This document shows, piece by piece, positions 13,640-25,000 of a stretch of 64,000 nucleotides of DNA (its first letter is position 1; each line of letters starts with the position of its first letter). The stretch comes from Gymnorhina tibicen (Eukaryota > Chordata > Aves > Passeriformes > Artamidae): assembly GCA_013399875.1 (NCBI GenBank), contig VXAZ01000981.1, forward strand, positions 1 to 64,000, written 5' to 3'. Position numbers and translations under genes: made by a program. The notes under the pieces were generated by a model. It did not search any database. It had not been told where the DNA came from and was given only the letters and a program-made list of their open reading frames with translations.

Positions 13640-14350
13640 TATGGTTGTTCATGTACTCTGAGTTAGATGTACAAGAAAAATACTGACAAGATACTCTCAA
13701 GAAGTCAAAACAAAATTTAACTTGCAACCTCAGAAAATCAAAGAACTTTGGGAAAAGGTTTAGAGCAGCAATCAACATAAAATCAACAGCATTCGATCAA
13801 CTGCCCAAAGCATCAACTTAGCCCATTCAACTTAGCAAACTCTAAGCCCGTTCAATTTTAAGTTACTCAAAAATTCCAAGAAGAGGGAATTAGAAGAAGA
13901 AGAAAGAGAAAAAGACAGAAAAGACATAGAAAAGAACAAACATAACTATCATTCCTGGTTCCAGCAGTGCTCAACTGATGGAAATTCCAAGATGAGGTAG
14001 GATCAAGATGTGCTCCCCTTTTGTTCCACTTTAAATACCCCTTGGCCTTCCTGGGCCCATCCCCCACATGGGACTTGCAGTCATGTGGCCTCTTAGGATC
14101 TGGCTTGGAGCTCCAGAGGTAAGGTGTGGAGCATTGCCTCCAGTGTGCTAGTGATAGGTGGCCACTATGGGATGGGATACTGGCCCAGGGGAGGAAGGTG
14201 TATGGGGCAGTGCATCGCCTCACCAAAAACAAGGCCCGATCTGCCTCTTCCCCCACACAGGCAGATGAAGAAATGTTTCGAGCCAGCAATCCCTCCAGTC
14301 TCTCACAGTATAAGACAGATTGCATAGCCCTGCTCAAGAGTACTAATCAT
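13640..14350 (-). mobile_element. Probable solo LTR of an avian endogenous retrovirus (second family)
   Basis: Read on the minus strand, the segment has the layout of an avian ERV LTR. A GC-rich upstream part carries a TATA-like TATTTAAA (plus-strand positions 14,030-14,037). It is followed by CATCTTGATCCTACC and GCTGCTGGAACC-type blocks, a T-rich transcribed part (about 13,870-13,945), repeated TTAGAG/GGGCTTAG units, and a CCCAAAGTTCTTTGATTT block (about 13,737-13,757) where related LTRs carry their AATAAA signal. The 156-codon minus-strand frame at 13,867-14,337 lies inside the LTR and is not a gene. Both ends are estimates, and I saw no target-site duplication or internal retroviral sequence. 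Confidence 0.55.
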
Positions 14351-14437
14351 TAGCTTACTGCCAGCAGTAACGGGGATATTGAGGTGCATCTTCAAAAATG
14401 TCTCCAGGATGTAGTTATAATCAATATATCAGTATAT

Positions 14438-14557
14438 GCCTATGGCCAAATCACCTTGAGAATGCCCAATTTCATCTGATTTCAGAAGCTTAGCTTGGTT
14501 GAGCCCAGTTAGTATTTGGATAGGAGACTGCCTGGAAATACTGGGTGCTGTAGGTTA
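14438..14557 (+). pseudogene. 5S rRNA pseudogene (full-length, joined to CR1)
   Basis: The 120 bases align without a gap to vertebrate 5S rRNA over its whole length, from GCCTATGGCC to the CTGTAGGTTA end. By hand I count about 27 mismatches (about 77% identity). About 21 of these are transitions, many at former CpG sites, as expected for an old, once-methylated copy. The best-preserved part is the Box C region (TTTGGATAGGAGACTGCCTGG, shown here as TTTGGATAGGAG then ACTGCCTGG, about 14,515-14,534). Too many changes fall in the helices for it to be a working 5S gene. The RNA 3' end is followed at once by a CR1 endonuclease segment in the same orientation, with no T-run terminator, so the copy looks retrotransposed, not a member of the rDNA array. 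Confidence 0.92.
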
Positions 14558-14946
14558 TTTTCAACCTTATTTCTTGCGGGAGACTTTAACCTGTCAGATA
14601 TCTGCTGGGAACTTGGCACAGCAGAGAAGAGGCAGTCTAGGAAGTTCTTAGAGTGTGTGGAGGACAGCTTCTTGTCACAGCTGTGAGCAAACCTACCAGA
14701 GGAGGGGCTCCATTAGATCTCCTGTTTACAAACAGAGAAGGGCTGGTGGGAGATGAGGTGGTGGGAGGCTGTCTGGGGTACAGTGACCGTGGAATAGAGT
14801 TCTCCATATTCAGTGAAACAAGGAGGGGCATCAACAAAACTTCTACTTTGGACTTCCGGAAGGCAGACTTCAGCCCATCCAGAGTGCTGATTCGGAGAGT
14901 ACCTTGGGAAACAGCCCTTAAAAACAAGGAGGTCCAGGAAGGATGG
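14558..14946 (+). mobile_element. CR1 LINE fragment, endonuclease part of ORF2
   Basis: Translation over this span, with frame changes, gives a CR1 endonuclease C-terminal half: GDFN (the catalytic Asp/Asn motif) followed by LSDICWE, then [44 protein letters not shown] (the motif that normally carries the catalytic SDH; here the His is Arg), and STLDFRKADF ending in VPWETALKNKEVQEGW. This region lies upstream of the reverse transcriptase in CR1 ORF2. Frame shifts and the lost His make it dead. It begins directly at the 3' end of the 5S pseudogene and ends abruptly where an inverted CR1 reverse-transcriptase fragment begins. No CR1 3' tail is present. Confidence 0.9.
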
Positions 14947-15325
14947 ACAGCAAAACCATCTGCTGCATCAAAGACTCCTTCCAGCTTTCTATCATCAGCA
15001 ACTTGCTGACGATGTGCTTTGCCCCCATCATCCAGGTTATAAATAAGGAGGTTAAACAGTATGGGACCCAGAATGGACCCCTGTGGTATACCACTGGTGA
15101 CTGGCCTCCAGGTGGGCTTTGTCCTGTTAATCACACTATTTGAGTCTGGCAATTCTTTCAGTATTTGACCCATCTAATTGTTCACTAGCCCATTTTTAAT
15201 CAACTTATCTGTGAGGGTGTTGTGGGAGAGAGCATCAAAATCTTTAGTCAGGATAAGCAACATCTACTGCTTTGCCCTCATTTGCCAAGCCAGTCATCTT
15301 GTCAGAGCAGCCTATTGCCCTGCAA
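14947..15325 (-). mobile_element. CR1 LINE fragment, reverse-transcriptase core, inverted relative to the preceding fragment
   Basis: The minus strand encodes CR1 reverse transcriptase. Residues read WRPVTSG then IPQGSILGPILFN (the conserved PQGS block), and about 20 residues later VADDRKLEG, the degraded (F/Y)ADD catalytic box, within the frame at 14,637-15,173. Upstream on the minus strand, up to about 15,325, a region matching the usual CR1 'TTTGATGCTCTCTCCCACA' block extends the domain. The CR1 3' limit of this piece (just after the ADD box) abuts the 3' limit of the plus-strand endonuclease fragment, so the two are tail to tail. The right edge is approximate. Confidence 0.85.
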
Positions 15326-18300
15326 TATTTTCATTCATTTTATGATGAGCTTTCAAGGGATAAGAAGGATAACTTTGATAAATGGTAGCAGACTTAAAAA
15401 TACAGCTGCTAATTGATATATTATCTGGTATTTTTTTCATCTCCTCTCTGAATCTCACATTCTCTGTCTTCAGGTTTCAGAGGCAAATCATAACGTCTTG
15501 TGTCAAAATCCAATCAAATACACCAGAACTAGCAGGTCATGCTATCTTCGATAAAAGTATCATGATCTAAATGTGCAACTCCTTGTGTGTTTCTGAGCTC
15601 TTAACAGACCCTCAACTGATCTGCAAACAGAAGTAGGAGATATAGTCTCAAGCCCATTCTTACACTGCCAAGTGTTCTAATAAGAGATAGTACTTTACTA
15701 CATAAAAAATCTAGATTGTTAAAAATTATTTTCATGTTTGTAATATGTAGATGCTGAGTTTAACACATGCTTTGATACTTAGTTTGTCTCTGACACATTT
15801 GGAAACAGATATAAAAATATTTTTTCCTTGTTTTTTCATATTGTGGAAAAGTATGGCATGCCAAATTGAAATTTTTTTTCATAGTTATTTATTTTTAAGA
15901 AAGGAGGCATATTTTTTGAATCACTAGACTCAGAATAAGACTTAACTGCCATTGATAAAATAGACATTTTTCTGTATACCTTAGCGTTTAATGATTAAGT
16001 ACTTGCTGGGCTGCTGAAACCTCAGATTTTACTATTATCTTGTTCAGAACTGTGGCTGAGCTGGAGACTTTCAGCTTCATTAAGAGTATCCTAATCAGTA
16101 GCTGTTACAGCTATTATGAACTAAGACTTCTCCTTCCTTGAAAGGCCTATGCCCCAGGTGGATTCTCAAATAAAAGCCATACCACCAACCTGCATAAGGT
16201 TATTCTTACATACCAAGTCAATGAGTACTCACTTATAAAAAATGGAACAGCTACATCAGGAGGAGACAGTTTTCCGAAGCCACAGCATGACTGCGGAGCT
16301 GAATGCATTTGCAGAATGGGAAGTATTTTCATGTAAGGTGGTGGAATGGAGTTAAGGAAAGAAAACAGACACATTTTAAGATAAGCATTTTTTCTCCTCT
16401 TATCTTTTAGCACTGACAATCCGTTACAGGACACTAATCTGTTTACATTAGGCCAGTACTTAGCTTCTACTTAGCTGCAAGTGGCTCCTCCAAGCTGAAG
16501 TTTCTTTTAAAATAAACTATTCTCTGGCAAACTCGAGGAGTACGACACCTGTATAACCCGAATTGAAGTGTACTGAAAGTGTGACCCACCAGGATAAGCA
16601 ACACTCCTCAACACTCCCAGCACATCCATGTCTACCTACAAACACATACCTGTGAGAGTATATATGTATATATTTATGGACATATACATTCACCTGTAGC
16701 GATTTTAAACTCTTGCCCCCCCCTGATTTATTCACCCTGCTGTATTTTTTCCTGCTTTCAAAAACACTTTGATCCCTCAATCCCTCTGTCTAGTAAAACA
16801 CATGATGGTCCAAGCTTAAATCTGGTACGTTTGTGTGAGATTATATCTTAAATGAAAAAGACACTTTTCTATTGGAAATATTAGCTTATTAGCAAATATC
16901 CAAAATCAGTATGAACTTCATTATTTTTTAACATCTTTTTATTATATTTTATCTTTTTTTGAAGAGTCATTGTAAAGTCAACAAAGGAAGAATGTAAATT
17001 TAATATCTTGCATACTATTATGAAATTATTCGCGTTGATCTATCTGTTCAAACTAGGGCTATCAAAAAAAAGACCCAGCAAACTTTAATATTTCAAAATA
17101 TAATTGTCAGTTTGGAGAAACTGCAGTTTTATAATGTGCTGCTATATAATGAATTTGTTCCCTTTAGGTACAATATACCCAAGAGTATTTTTCAGTGCAA
17201 TAACTGAAGAACATCCCTTCTATTTTGGTATAAAGAAAAGTGGGAATATTGAATCGCTAGCTAATGAAAAATTACAGAACCATGCCAGCAATATAATGTA
17301 TCAGAAGCTAGAAAGCTATGCTGCAAATTGTGCCAACAGTAGCTTTATAGAAGAAAATTAAGTTCACAGAATCCATTTGAGGACTTTTAGAGTTGCAAAT
17401 ATTGATTGTTATGCTTTAGATTGTCTCTAAGGTCCTGATTTTTCCTCCAGTGTACACCAGGAGAACGCAAATTTAGTTACAGTGAATTAAATCTGAGTGC
17501 TAGGCCATGATATTCAAGTGCGGAATATCTGAAGTATTGCTGTCAGAGTATTTTCCCTCTACTATGTGATTCATTTTAATTTCTTTTTTTTCCTTCACCA
17601 TCTTTATAGGCCTAATTTCAAATAAAAAATCAGACAAACAAAAAAGTGCTCATGGTTCTGTCAGGAAAAAAAAGCGAATAAAAATGACTGAATGGCTGTG
17701 ACACAAAAAAATATATGCAGAGAAGATATTCAAAGTTCAAATTACATGGTTGCAATGGTGGTGGTGAGTGCTGGTGTTAGCTTGTGGAACTCCACACCTA
17801 GAGTACACAAGGACAATTCAGTATCAGGAAAAGCAATCCATAAAAGGGTGACATTACCTGCACTGTCTTTTTGACATGAATGAACTCAACTGTAAGGACC
17901 AGATATTGTCGTATAATCCACCTTCTTCAGCCTTCTGTGTTTAGTTTACAGAGTTCATCTGGTAATTCAAAGGAATAAGTATGAATTAAAGGAATCTGCT
18001 TTTCCTTAGATTTCACAGCTTTTCTGTTACTTTTCAAAATGTATGGATAGTAAGTGCCTAGGTTTCAAGACTGTATTTCTCAGTAGTAACTGTTACAATG
18101 CCAGTGTACAGCAGTCAGAACCTGGCTGTGAAAATTTATTATATAAATACACACACATATATGTGGATATATATTTTCAAGCAATACAGCATCACAAGAC
18201 ACCAGAAACTTAATGAAAGGTAAAAGAAAGGATTTTGATGGTACTGAATATCTGTATGCAAAATTAGGTAGAAGACCTGCTAAAAAAATCACCTTCTATC

Positions 18301-18471
18301 ATCTTTATTCTCCTGTTTGTTCATAGGGAGTTTAATTCTTCCAAGCAGAAAACAAGGATCGTGCAATGAATTTATCTAATGCCTTATATGAGTTTCCTTT
18401 GCTGGACCCTCTAATACCTGTGGGGTTTTTATGGCAGCTGAATCTCATTTCTTAATTTATCTTCATGCTTT
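15326..18471. other. AT-rich non-coding stretch, no gene recognised
   Basis: No gene or named repeat. Simple-sequence patches: alternating TA/TG around 16,657-16,680 and a CA/TA patch at about 18,145-18,178. All ORFs are 95 codons or less and have chance-like composition. Confidence 0.55.
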
Positions 18472-19047
18472 GGAATCCAGGTTTTACCTGGGAAAGAGTT
18501 AATTTTCCTCCTAGTAGCTGGTACAGGGCTGTGGTTTTTGGGTTTAGTATGAGGATAATGTTGATAACACATTGATGTTTCTGGGTAGTGCTTACTTAAG
18601 CCAATGACTTCCCAGTTTTCCATGCTCTGCCAGCAAGGAAGTGCACAAGAAGCCAGGAGGGTGCATGGCCGGAACAGCTGACCCAAACTGGCCAAAGGGA
18701 TATTCCATACCATAGAACATCATGATTAGTATAGAAACTGGGGGAGAGGTTGGCCAGGAGCCGCCAATCACTGCTCGGGGACAGGCATCAGTCAGCAGGT
18801 GGTGAGCAATTGAATTGTGTATCACTTTTTTCTCTCGTGTTTTATTCCTCTCTCTCTTTTCCATTATCATTACAATTATTATTAGTATATAATTGTTATG
18901 CTTTATTTTGCTGTAATTATTAAACTGTTCTTATCTCAACACATGAAGTTTACCTTTTTTTCTGATTGGCCTCCTCTCAGGGGAAGAGAGTGCAGCAAGG
19001 GAGGGGCTGCATGGTGCTTAGTGCCCAGCTGGGGTGAAACCACAACA
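18472..19047 (+). mobile_element. Near-complete solo LTR of an avian endogenous retrovirus
   Basis: From a 5' start close to GGAATCCAGGTTTTACCTGG, the segment runs through GGGAAAGAGTTAATTTTCCT, a GTTGATAACACATTGATGTT block, the ACAGCTGACCCAAACTGGCC block, and the CAAAGGGATATTCCATACC block. It then has a degraded TATA region (AGTATAGAAACTGGG, about 18,729-18,743), a GGTGAGCAATTGAATTGTG block, a TATTATTAG-rich R/U5 part and the end block GCTGGGGTGAAACCACAACA. This is the order of a common avian ERV LTR, about 576 bp, plus strand. There are no neighbouring gag, pol or env remnants, so it is a solo LTR. The minus-strand frame starting at 18,592 is a shadow of it. A minus-strand relative lies at 12.1-12.4 kb. 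Class (ERVL-like) is my inference. Confidence 0.85.
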
Positions 19048-22000
19048 CAACTCCATCCATTTTTTTGAACTTCTAAAGAGGCTTTCTTCCCCCCAGTATT
19101 TTGCCACTTGCTGGAAGTTGATACTAGCACTGTATATTGGCTTGACCCACACTCCTCAGTGAATTAGAAATCATTCATAGCCTACAAATGTTGGTGCTAC
19201 CACAAGACCCACAACTGTGACTTTTAGGAAAAACCTACATTGTTGAAAAGTTCTTCAGTGTGGTCTTTCTAAAGACATATGTGTTCCCTGAGAGAAATCT
19301 TTCAGAATTCTGTTTCTCTAGAAGTTAATTTCTTCTATAAAAGGTGTTAAAATATGCCAAACTAGGTGTTACATGTACATTTACTAAATTGCTGAATATT
19401 GAGATTTTATGATGCAATCTTTTTACACCTACTATTCTGAGTTGTTTTTGTGAGTAAGGTTTAATAGGTTTCTTTTTTTTTTTTTTTTTTTGTTCTGTAC
19501 CTAGTTCATGGCTCAGAAATTTAGTGTGACATTTAAGCTAACCAGAAATGGGAGGTTCAGGTATTCAACCAAATCGCAGGGTAGAAATTCCATGTATAAG
19601 CCTTTCTATATTTCTTCCTTCATGCTTTTAGTTAAGTAACTAGCTAGAGGCTTTTTAAATAGAGTATACAGGTTATTTGAACCAGCAGATCCCATTAAAA
19701 TGTGCTAAGCACAGATGGCTCAGTGATCTTTAGTTATCTATAACCCTGTAAAATATTGGTAAACCCTAACTGGCTACATGAGTCATAAAAACATCTGTTG
19801 TTCAAATAGGTGGACCCAGCTGGAAGTCTATGTTTTAAAAAATGTAACTTGCCTTCTACAAAGCAGCACAGTCAATATAACTCACTGAGGGGCAAGTCAA
19901 AATCCTCTGCATCCATTTAGCAGTACAGACCTCTCTGGGTGGACTGACACACTGAGCAGCTTCACTCTCATACTTGTGTGACTTACCAAGCCAGGCACAG
20001 GTTTCCAGCAGCCTACATAGTTACAGGTAGTTCATGCTCACTGAACCAGTTTATTCCATCTGCACTTAAAAGAGTTCAAATTATGGAGAGCAATCCTTGT
20101 CTGGCTCATTTAACCAACAGGGAACCATGGTGCCATTTACAGAGGTGCCAGGCAGGACTTTCTGCACTTTGAAGGGACAGTTCTATAGTGTGCAGGAACC
20201 AAGTGCCATTTGTTATTATGTCTAATGGAAACAATAGTCTTCTTTTATTAAAGGTCAGCTCATGACTTCAAGAAAATTAGTGTTATCCTGCCATGCCTGG
20301 AAAAGGCAAGTGGAGTGTAAATGTAAAAATTAGTATCTAAAGAAATTATTTACAACATAGCAAAAGACAAGAAAAAGTTATATTTATGTGTGTACCTTAA
20401 TTATTTCCTCTGGGAATTTCTGTCAAAAGAATCCTTAGCAAGGATTTTCCTATGTAGCAGTTGAATCATGATAAATTCTCTGCTGCATCCCTCCAGTTGT
20501 ACGCCATAGTACATGTCAGGAGCGTACAGGAGAAAATAACCCTGTCCCTTCAGGGTCAGCAAATCATCATCTGTATTCAGGTAGGCAAAGAATAATAAGG
20601 AATTCAAGGCAAAAAATATTTTCTCGTATCTACATTTTGTCTCAAGCTAGGCCCAATCTGACCTTCAGCTGAAATATTATTCCCAAACATATAGAAACAA
20701 AAAGAAATCTTACAAATGTGTGCTTACAGAAGCTGACATTTCTTGAATCAACTTTCACTGAACTTTTATTTTTGTAATCATAATTCAATTTTATTTATTT
20801 TAAACATTTCTGTTTGTTTTACAAAAAATGTGTTTGTTGTCTATCAATCTTTGTAATTACTTGTAAATCTTTCTGAATTTTCCCCTGCTGCAAATGCCCA
20901 TTCCTGTAGCTTGCTGTTGCATAGTACTCCACCATCTATTTCACATAAATGGAATGACAGAATGATGTACTGAATCAGCATGCAAATATGTTATGAAGCA
21001 ATTATGTTTGATGGTGCAGATGTGTTCAAATTAACTTTCTTCTCTGACTTCAAAAAATCTGCATCAGAGACTTAAGGGAGCATTTCTCATATTATTAAAA
21101 ATAAATTACTACCAAAACAGGGTAGAGATTGATCCCACTCTAACAGTTTAGAGCAGTGAAAGGGAAACCAAGGCTACTTTGCACAGTTAACAATTTATTA
21201 TACCCCCGTTTTTGCCCTGGATTGTATTTCACAAGCAGAAGTGTTTTAAAGTAATACATGCTAGTCCCTGAAAGGCTCACTATTTCAAGAATGAGATTTT
21301 TTTTTTTTCTCCTCCTAAATGTCTGTAATGATTACTTTGAAAATCTTGAGCCATGTACAATAAGGCATCATGTGCTGAAGTGGTCATCTTAAACCAGAAA
21401 CTGATGCTATGACTTTTTTTTTTAATACTAGCACTAAAACCTGTGCTAAAGAAGAGAAGAAACATTAAAGAGCTTGACTCCTAGAAGACATCAATATACT
21501 CTCTCAAAACCCTTTAACAGGACCAGTAGTCTTGTTAAATCTGCAATTATTTACTTTTCTGTAACTTGAATCAGAGTAAATTTAGCTCTTCAGTATATTT
21601 TCATTCAAAAAGAAAATGTGTTACAAAGACTTTTTGCATAGTTTGCTCAAGCAGACTCAAAACAATATATGTAAGGTCATAAGCAGAGTCACCTCAAGCC
21701 AAATTACTTAGTCTTCAAACATGTATAGAAATAATAACTCCCATTTGAATTTGGAATTTATCCCCTTTGACACGTACTGATCACAAAGCACCTAATCTTA
21801 CTTCTAATGAAATCAATAAGAAATCTCCTTCTGCACTCACTGCAATCAGAAGTGCTACATTTTCTTTGCATAATTATTTTTTTAAAGTTTGAATTGGCTT
21901 CTTAGGTCACTTGATTTTAGTGCCTAAAGCAAAAGCATTTATAAGTGACTGGAGATTAATTTTGCAAGCAAGATCCTTAAGGAAGGATAATTCCAATATA

Positions 22001-25000
22001 TTAAATTCACTGCTTACCTGAAAGTAAGTACCCTACATTAGCTTCCTGAAGGATATATACGTGCATGCCATCAAAGACAAGCTGTCAAAACAAGATCAAG
22101 TGCTGCTTAGGTTCACTTAAAAGTCAACTTTCATTCCAAGGTGATGTACTTCTTGAAGGTGAAGTGTGTGGAATCACATACATCCCTGTTGCAGTTCTGA
22201 TTTTGCTTGTTAGTAAATGTCATGAATATTCCTATAATTTGCTAAGGCTAGCTAGACTTCACAAGTTCAAAGTACATCTTAAAATAAACCCTGGGGATTG
22301 TATATTCTTCAAGGGTTAATTAGGTATGGTCAAAAACAAAGCAGAAAAACAAACAAGTGTGTAGAACAAATCATTAATTCTCTAGTGAGAATATTATCAG
22401 TGCTCTAGGTCAAAATACATCATTATCCACATATTGTTATAATCTTTTAAAACATTATATTAAATGTATTTTCTATAGTCAAAGAAAATCTTGAATGTCC
22501 AGAAAATTAAAAATGTTCCTAGGAAAAAAGTCAAGAAGAGATTCAGATACATAATTAAACATACTTAAAAAATAGGTTTTCTTTGTCAGTCTCACTTTTT
22601 TGAAACAGCATATTCTGTGGATAATCCCAGTGAAATAAGTGGAAGTTCTATATTCAATGAACCTAAATTCTTGTTTACCAGAATGTTTCATAGTGGAAAC
22701 ATATTTTGAAGTGAGAAATGTGTATTCCTTCATGTACTGACAGACCTTGTTCCAGGGAGCATTTAATATGAATATAAGCAATTGTCTGGATGATGCAGAA
22801 GTTTTGTCCCTTTGCTCTTTCTTTCTAATAGATATTTCTTGCCTGTGATTAGCCCATGATTACTTGTAGCTAATGTTGTCAGTAAATTATGTATCTCCTT
22901 CAATATACAAATGTTGCTTACTTTCCATAATGTGACTTTCATATAATCACTGGGTAGTATTGGTTCCAATAGTCAAAATGAATTTTATTCTTGACAACCA
23001 AAGGGCAGGATTTTACCTTTTTTGCTTTTTTTTTTTCCCCTATATTAGATTAGCAATACAGAACTGCACCTGTTTCTGATGGGATGCATGAGATTTCTTC
23101 TTTAAAGGCTATAAAGTCTCAGATACTTAATCTCAAAATTGTGCACCGGATTTTCAGGTATTCAGCTCAGATTTTTGTGGACAAATGCATGTTTTCACAG
23201 ATATCTATTACTTGCAAGGACGTTTATGAAGAATGAGCTATTTCATTCTTTATGAATGAAAGCAAATGGAATTATGCATTTGTCACAGTTTTGGAGAGTG
23301 GGTGGTTTTCAAACTATATAAACTGGACTGATGTCCTCTTTCAGGTGTTTAAGCCTGACATCCATTTTGCCTGCACAGACATAATCAAATTCTTAGTCCA
23401 TAGTTAAATAGGGATCTGTTTTGTTAGTCTTTTTTCTCCCCTCCCTCTACAGGTCACATCATTTTACAATATTACTATATTCCACTTCTTGTTGAGAGCA
23501 TTTTAAGGATTCTCTAGGCTTGGTGGACAAAGTGTCATTTTACAGAAGGTTTTTTTTTTTCTTTTTTTTTTCTTTTAAGATATTGAGACCTATCTGTGTT
23601 TACCAGTGGTGCAAGAACTATATTCTTAATACTTCTAAAACGCTGTGCCACAATATGAGTATCAACTTGCTGAAGCTTTACTTTCCCTTTAAAAAGGGAT
23701 ACATCAGGCATTTACTTAATGTGTGACTTGAAACCCAGTGCCATCCATATCAGAGAAAACCAATTATGCAATTGTGTGATCACCTTCCCTTTTCAGCACC
23801 TCATGTATACTCATGCTCCTAAGTCTGACACCAGCGAGTACATTTTCAAAGTGATAACTGAGGATTTAACCATGTGGGTGATGTTACTGGAGGTAGTAGA
23901 GCCTAATTCTGGGACTTAGTTTCGAAAACGCTCATCCTGCAGCAGGTTTAATAAATTTCACTTGGTTACTTAACTAGTCATGATGAATGGGAAGAGAGAC
24001 TAACTTCATTTTTAGAAAACAATATACAAGCAGTATAACAGTAACGTCATCTGTGAAAATGCCCCTAATGGAATTCACACTTGTAGGCACTTTTACTATA
24101 ATAGAAGTATCTCATTAACAACTGCAGCATCATTTATTTTAAACTCTAAATAAAAGGGGTATCTGTGCTCAATCCATATGCTCCTGAAAAAAATATCTGT
24201 TTACTCTGTATCCTTCATTTAACTTGAAGTTAAGACTGAAAAATTGGTCTGCAGTTCCCTTTTTTCAACAGCAGGGGACAAAGCATACTGGAAACCTGCA
24301 TTTTAGACTTTTACAGTTTTTTTGTTTTGTTTTAATTTTCACTGTTAGTTCTCTTGCTAGACTATACAGCCAGTGCTAATCTGTGACTTGCCTCTTCTCC
24401 ATCCTAAGAACCTTTTCTCTGAAGAAGCATCAAACCAATTCCCGAAAAAGAACCAAATTTTACAACAGTAAAAAAATCCCCTTGAGGGAGAAGAAACTGC
24501 AATATATTTTAGCAGAAGAAAGACAATGCAGTGGGGAAATGCTTTGTTGAAAATAAAAAAAAAAAGGTGGATAAAGACAGAAAAGGAAATTAGTCTAATG
24601 GAAAAAAAAAAAGATGGTCAGAGGTGATAAAGAGCGAGTCACAACATTTCAGTTCTCAAGCTGATGAGGCAAAGGCAGAGTAATGTAAATGCCGCAGTTA
24701 AAGTCAAAGGCAGTCAAGAATACGGTGTAATGTACTCACCTCCCATTGCATCCCTCACCATCTGCTATAGCTTGACATAGTAATATATCACAGAATGAAG
24801 TGTGAAGTGCAAGGTCAAGAGCCAAGATATTTCTTTCATCGGGGAACTCCAGATAGAAAGTCTTTATTGATCAGTCAGAGCTACCTTACAGCACCTCTAC
24901 AACTCTAATTGGTGCTGAATGATTTTATGTTTTTATAACATTAAGATTGTGATGCTATCTAGCCTGGCAAGGACATGCAAAAGGTGTGGGAGCTTACAGG

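Noticed and set aside
13867..14337. 156-codon minus-strand ORF
   Set aside because: Lies wholly inside the probable LTR, spans its TATA and T-rich parts, and resembles no protein.
14438..14557. Active 5S rRNA gene, or the head of an AmnSINE-type SINE
   Set aside because: About 27 of 120 bases differ and no T-run terminator follows, so it is not an active gene. The sequence after the 5S part is CR1 endonuclease and not the tRNA-related/conserved core expected of AmnSINE1.
14558..15325. Twin-priming inversion of a single CR1
   Set aside because: Twin priming joins the 5' limits of the two parts; here the 3' limits meet.
12125..19047. A complete provirus bounded by the two related LTRs
   Set aside because: The LTRs are in opposite orientations and no gag, pol or env remnants lie between them.
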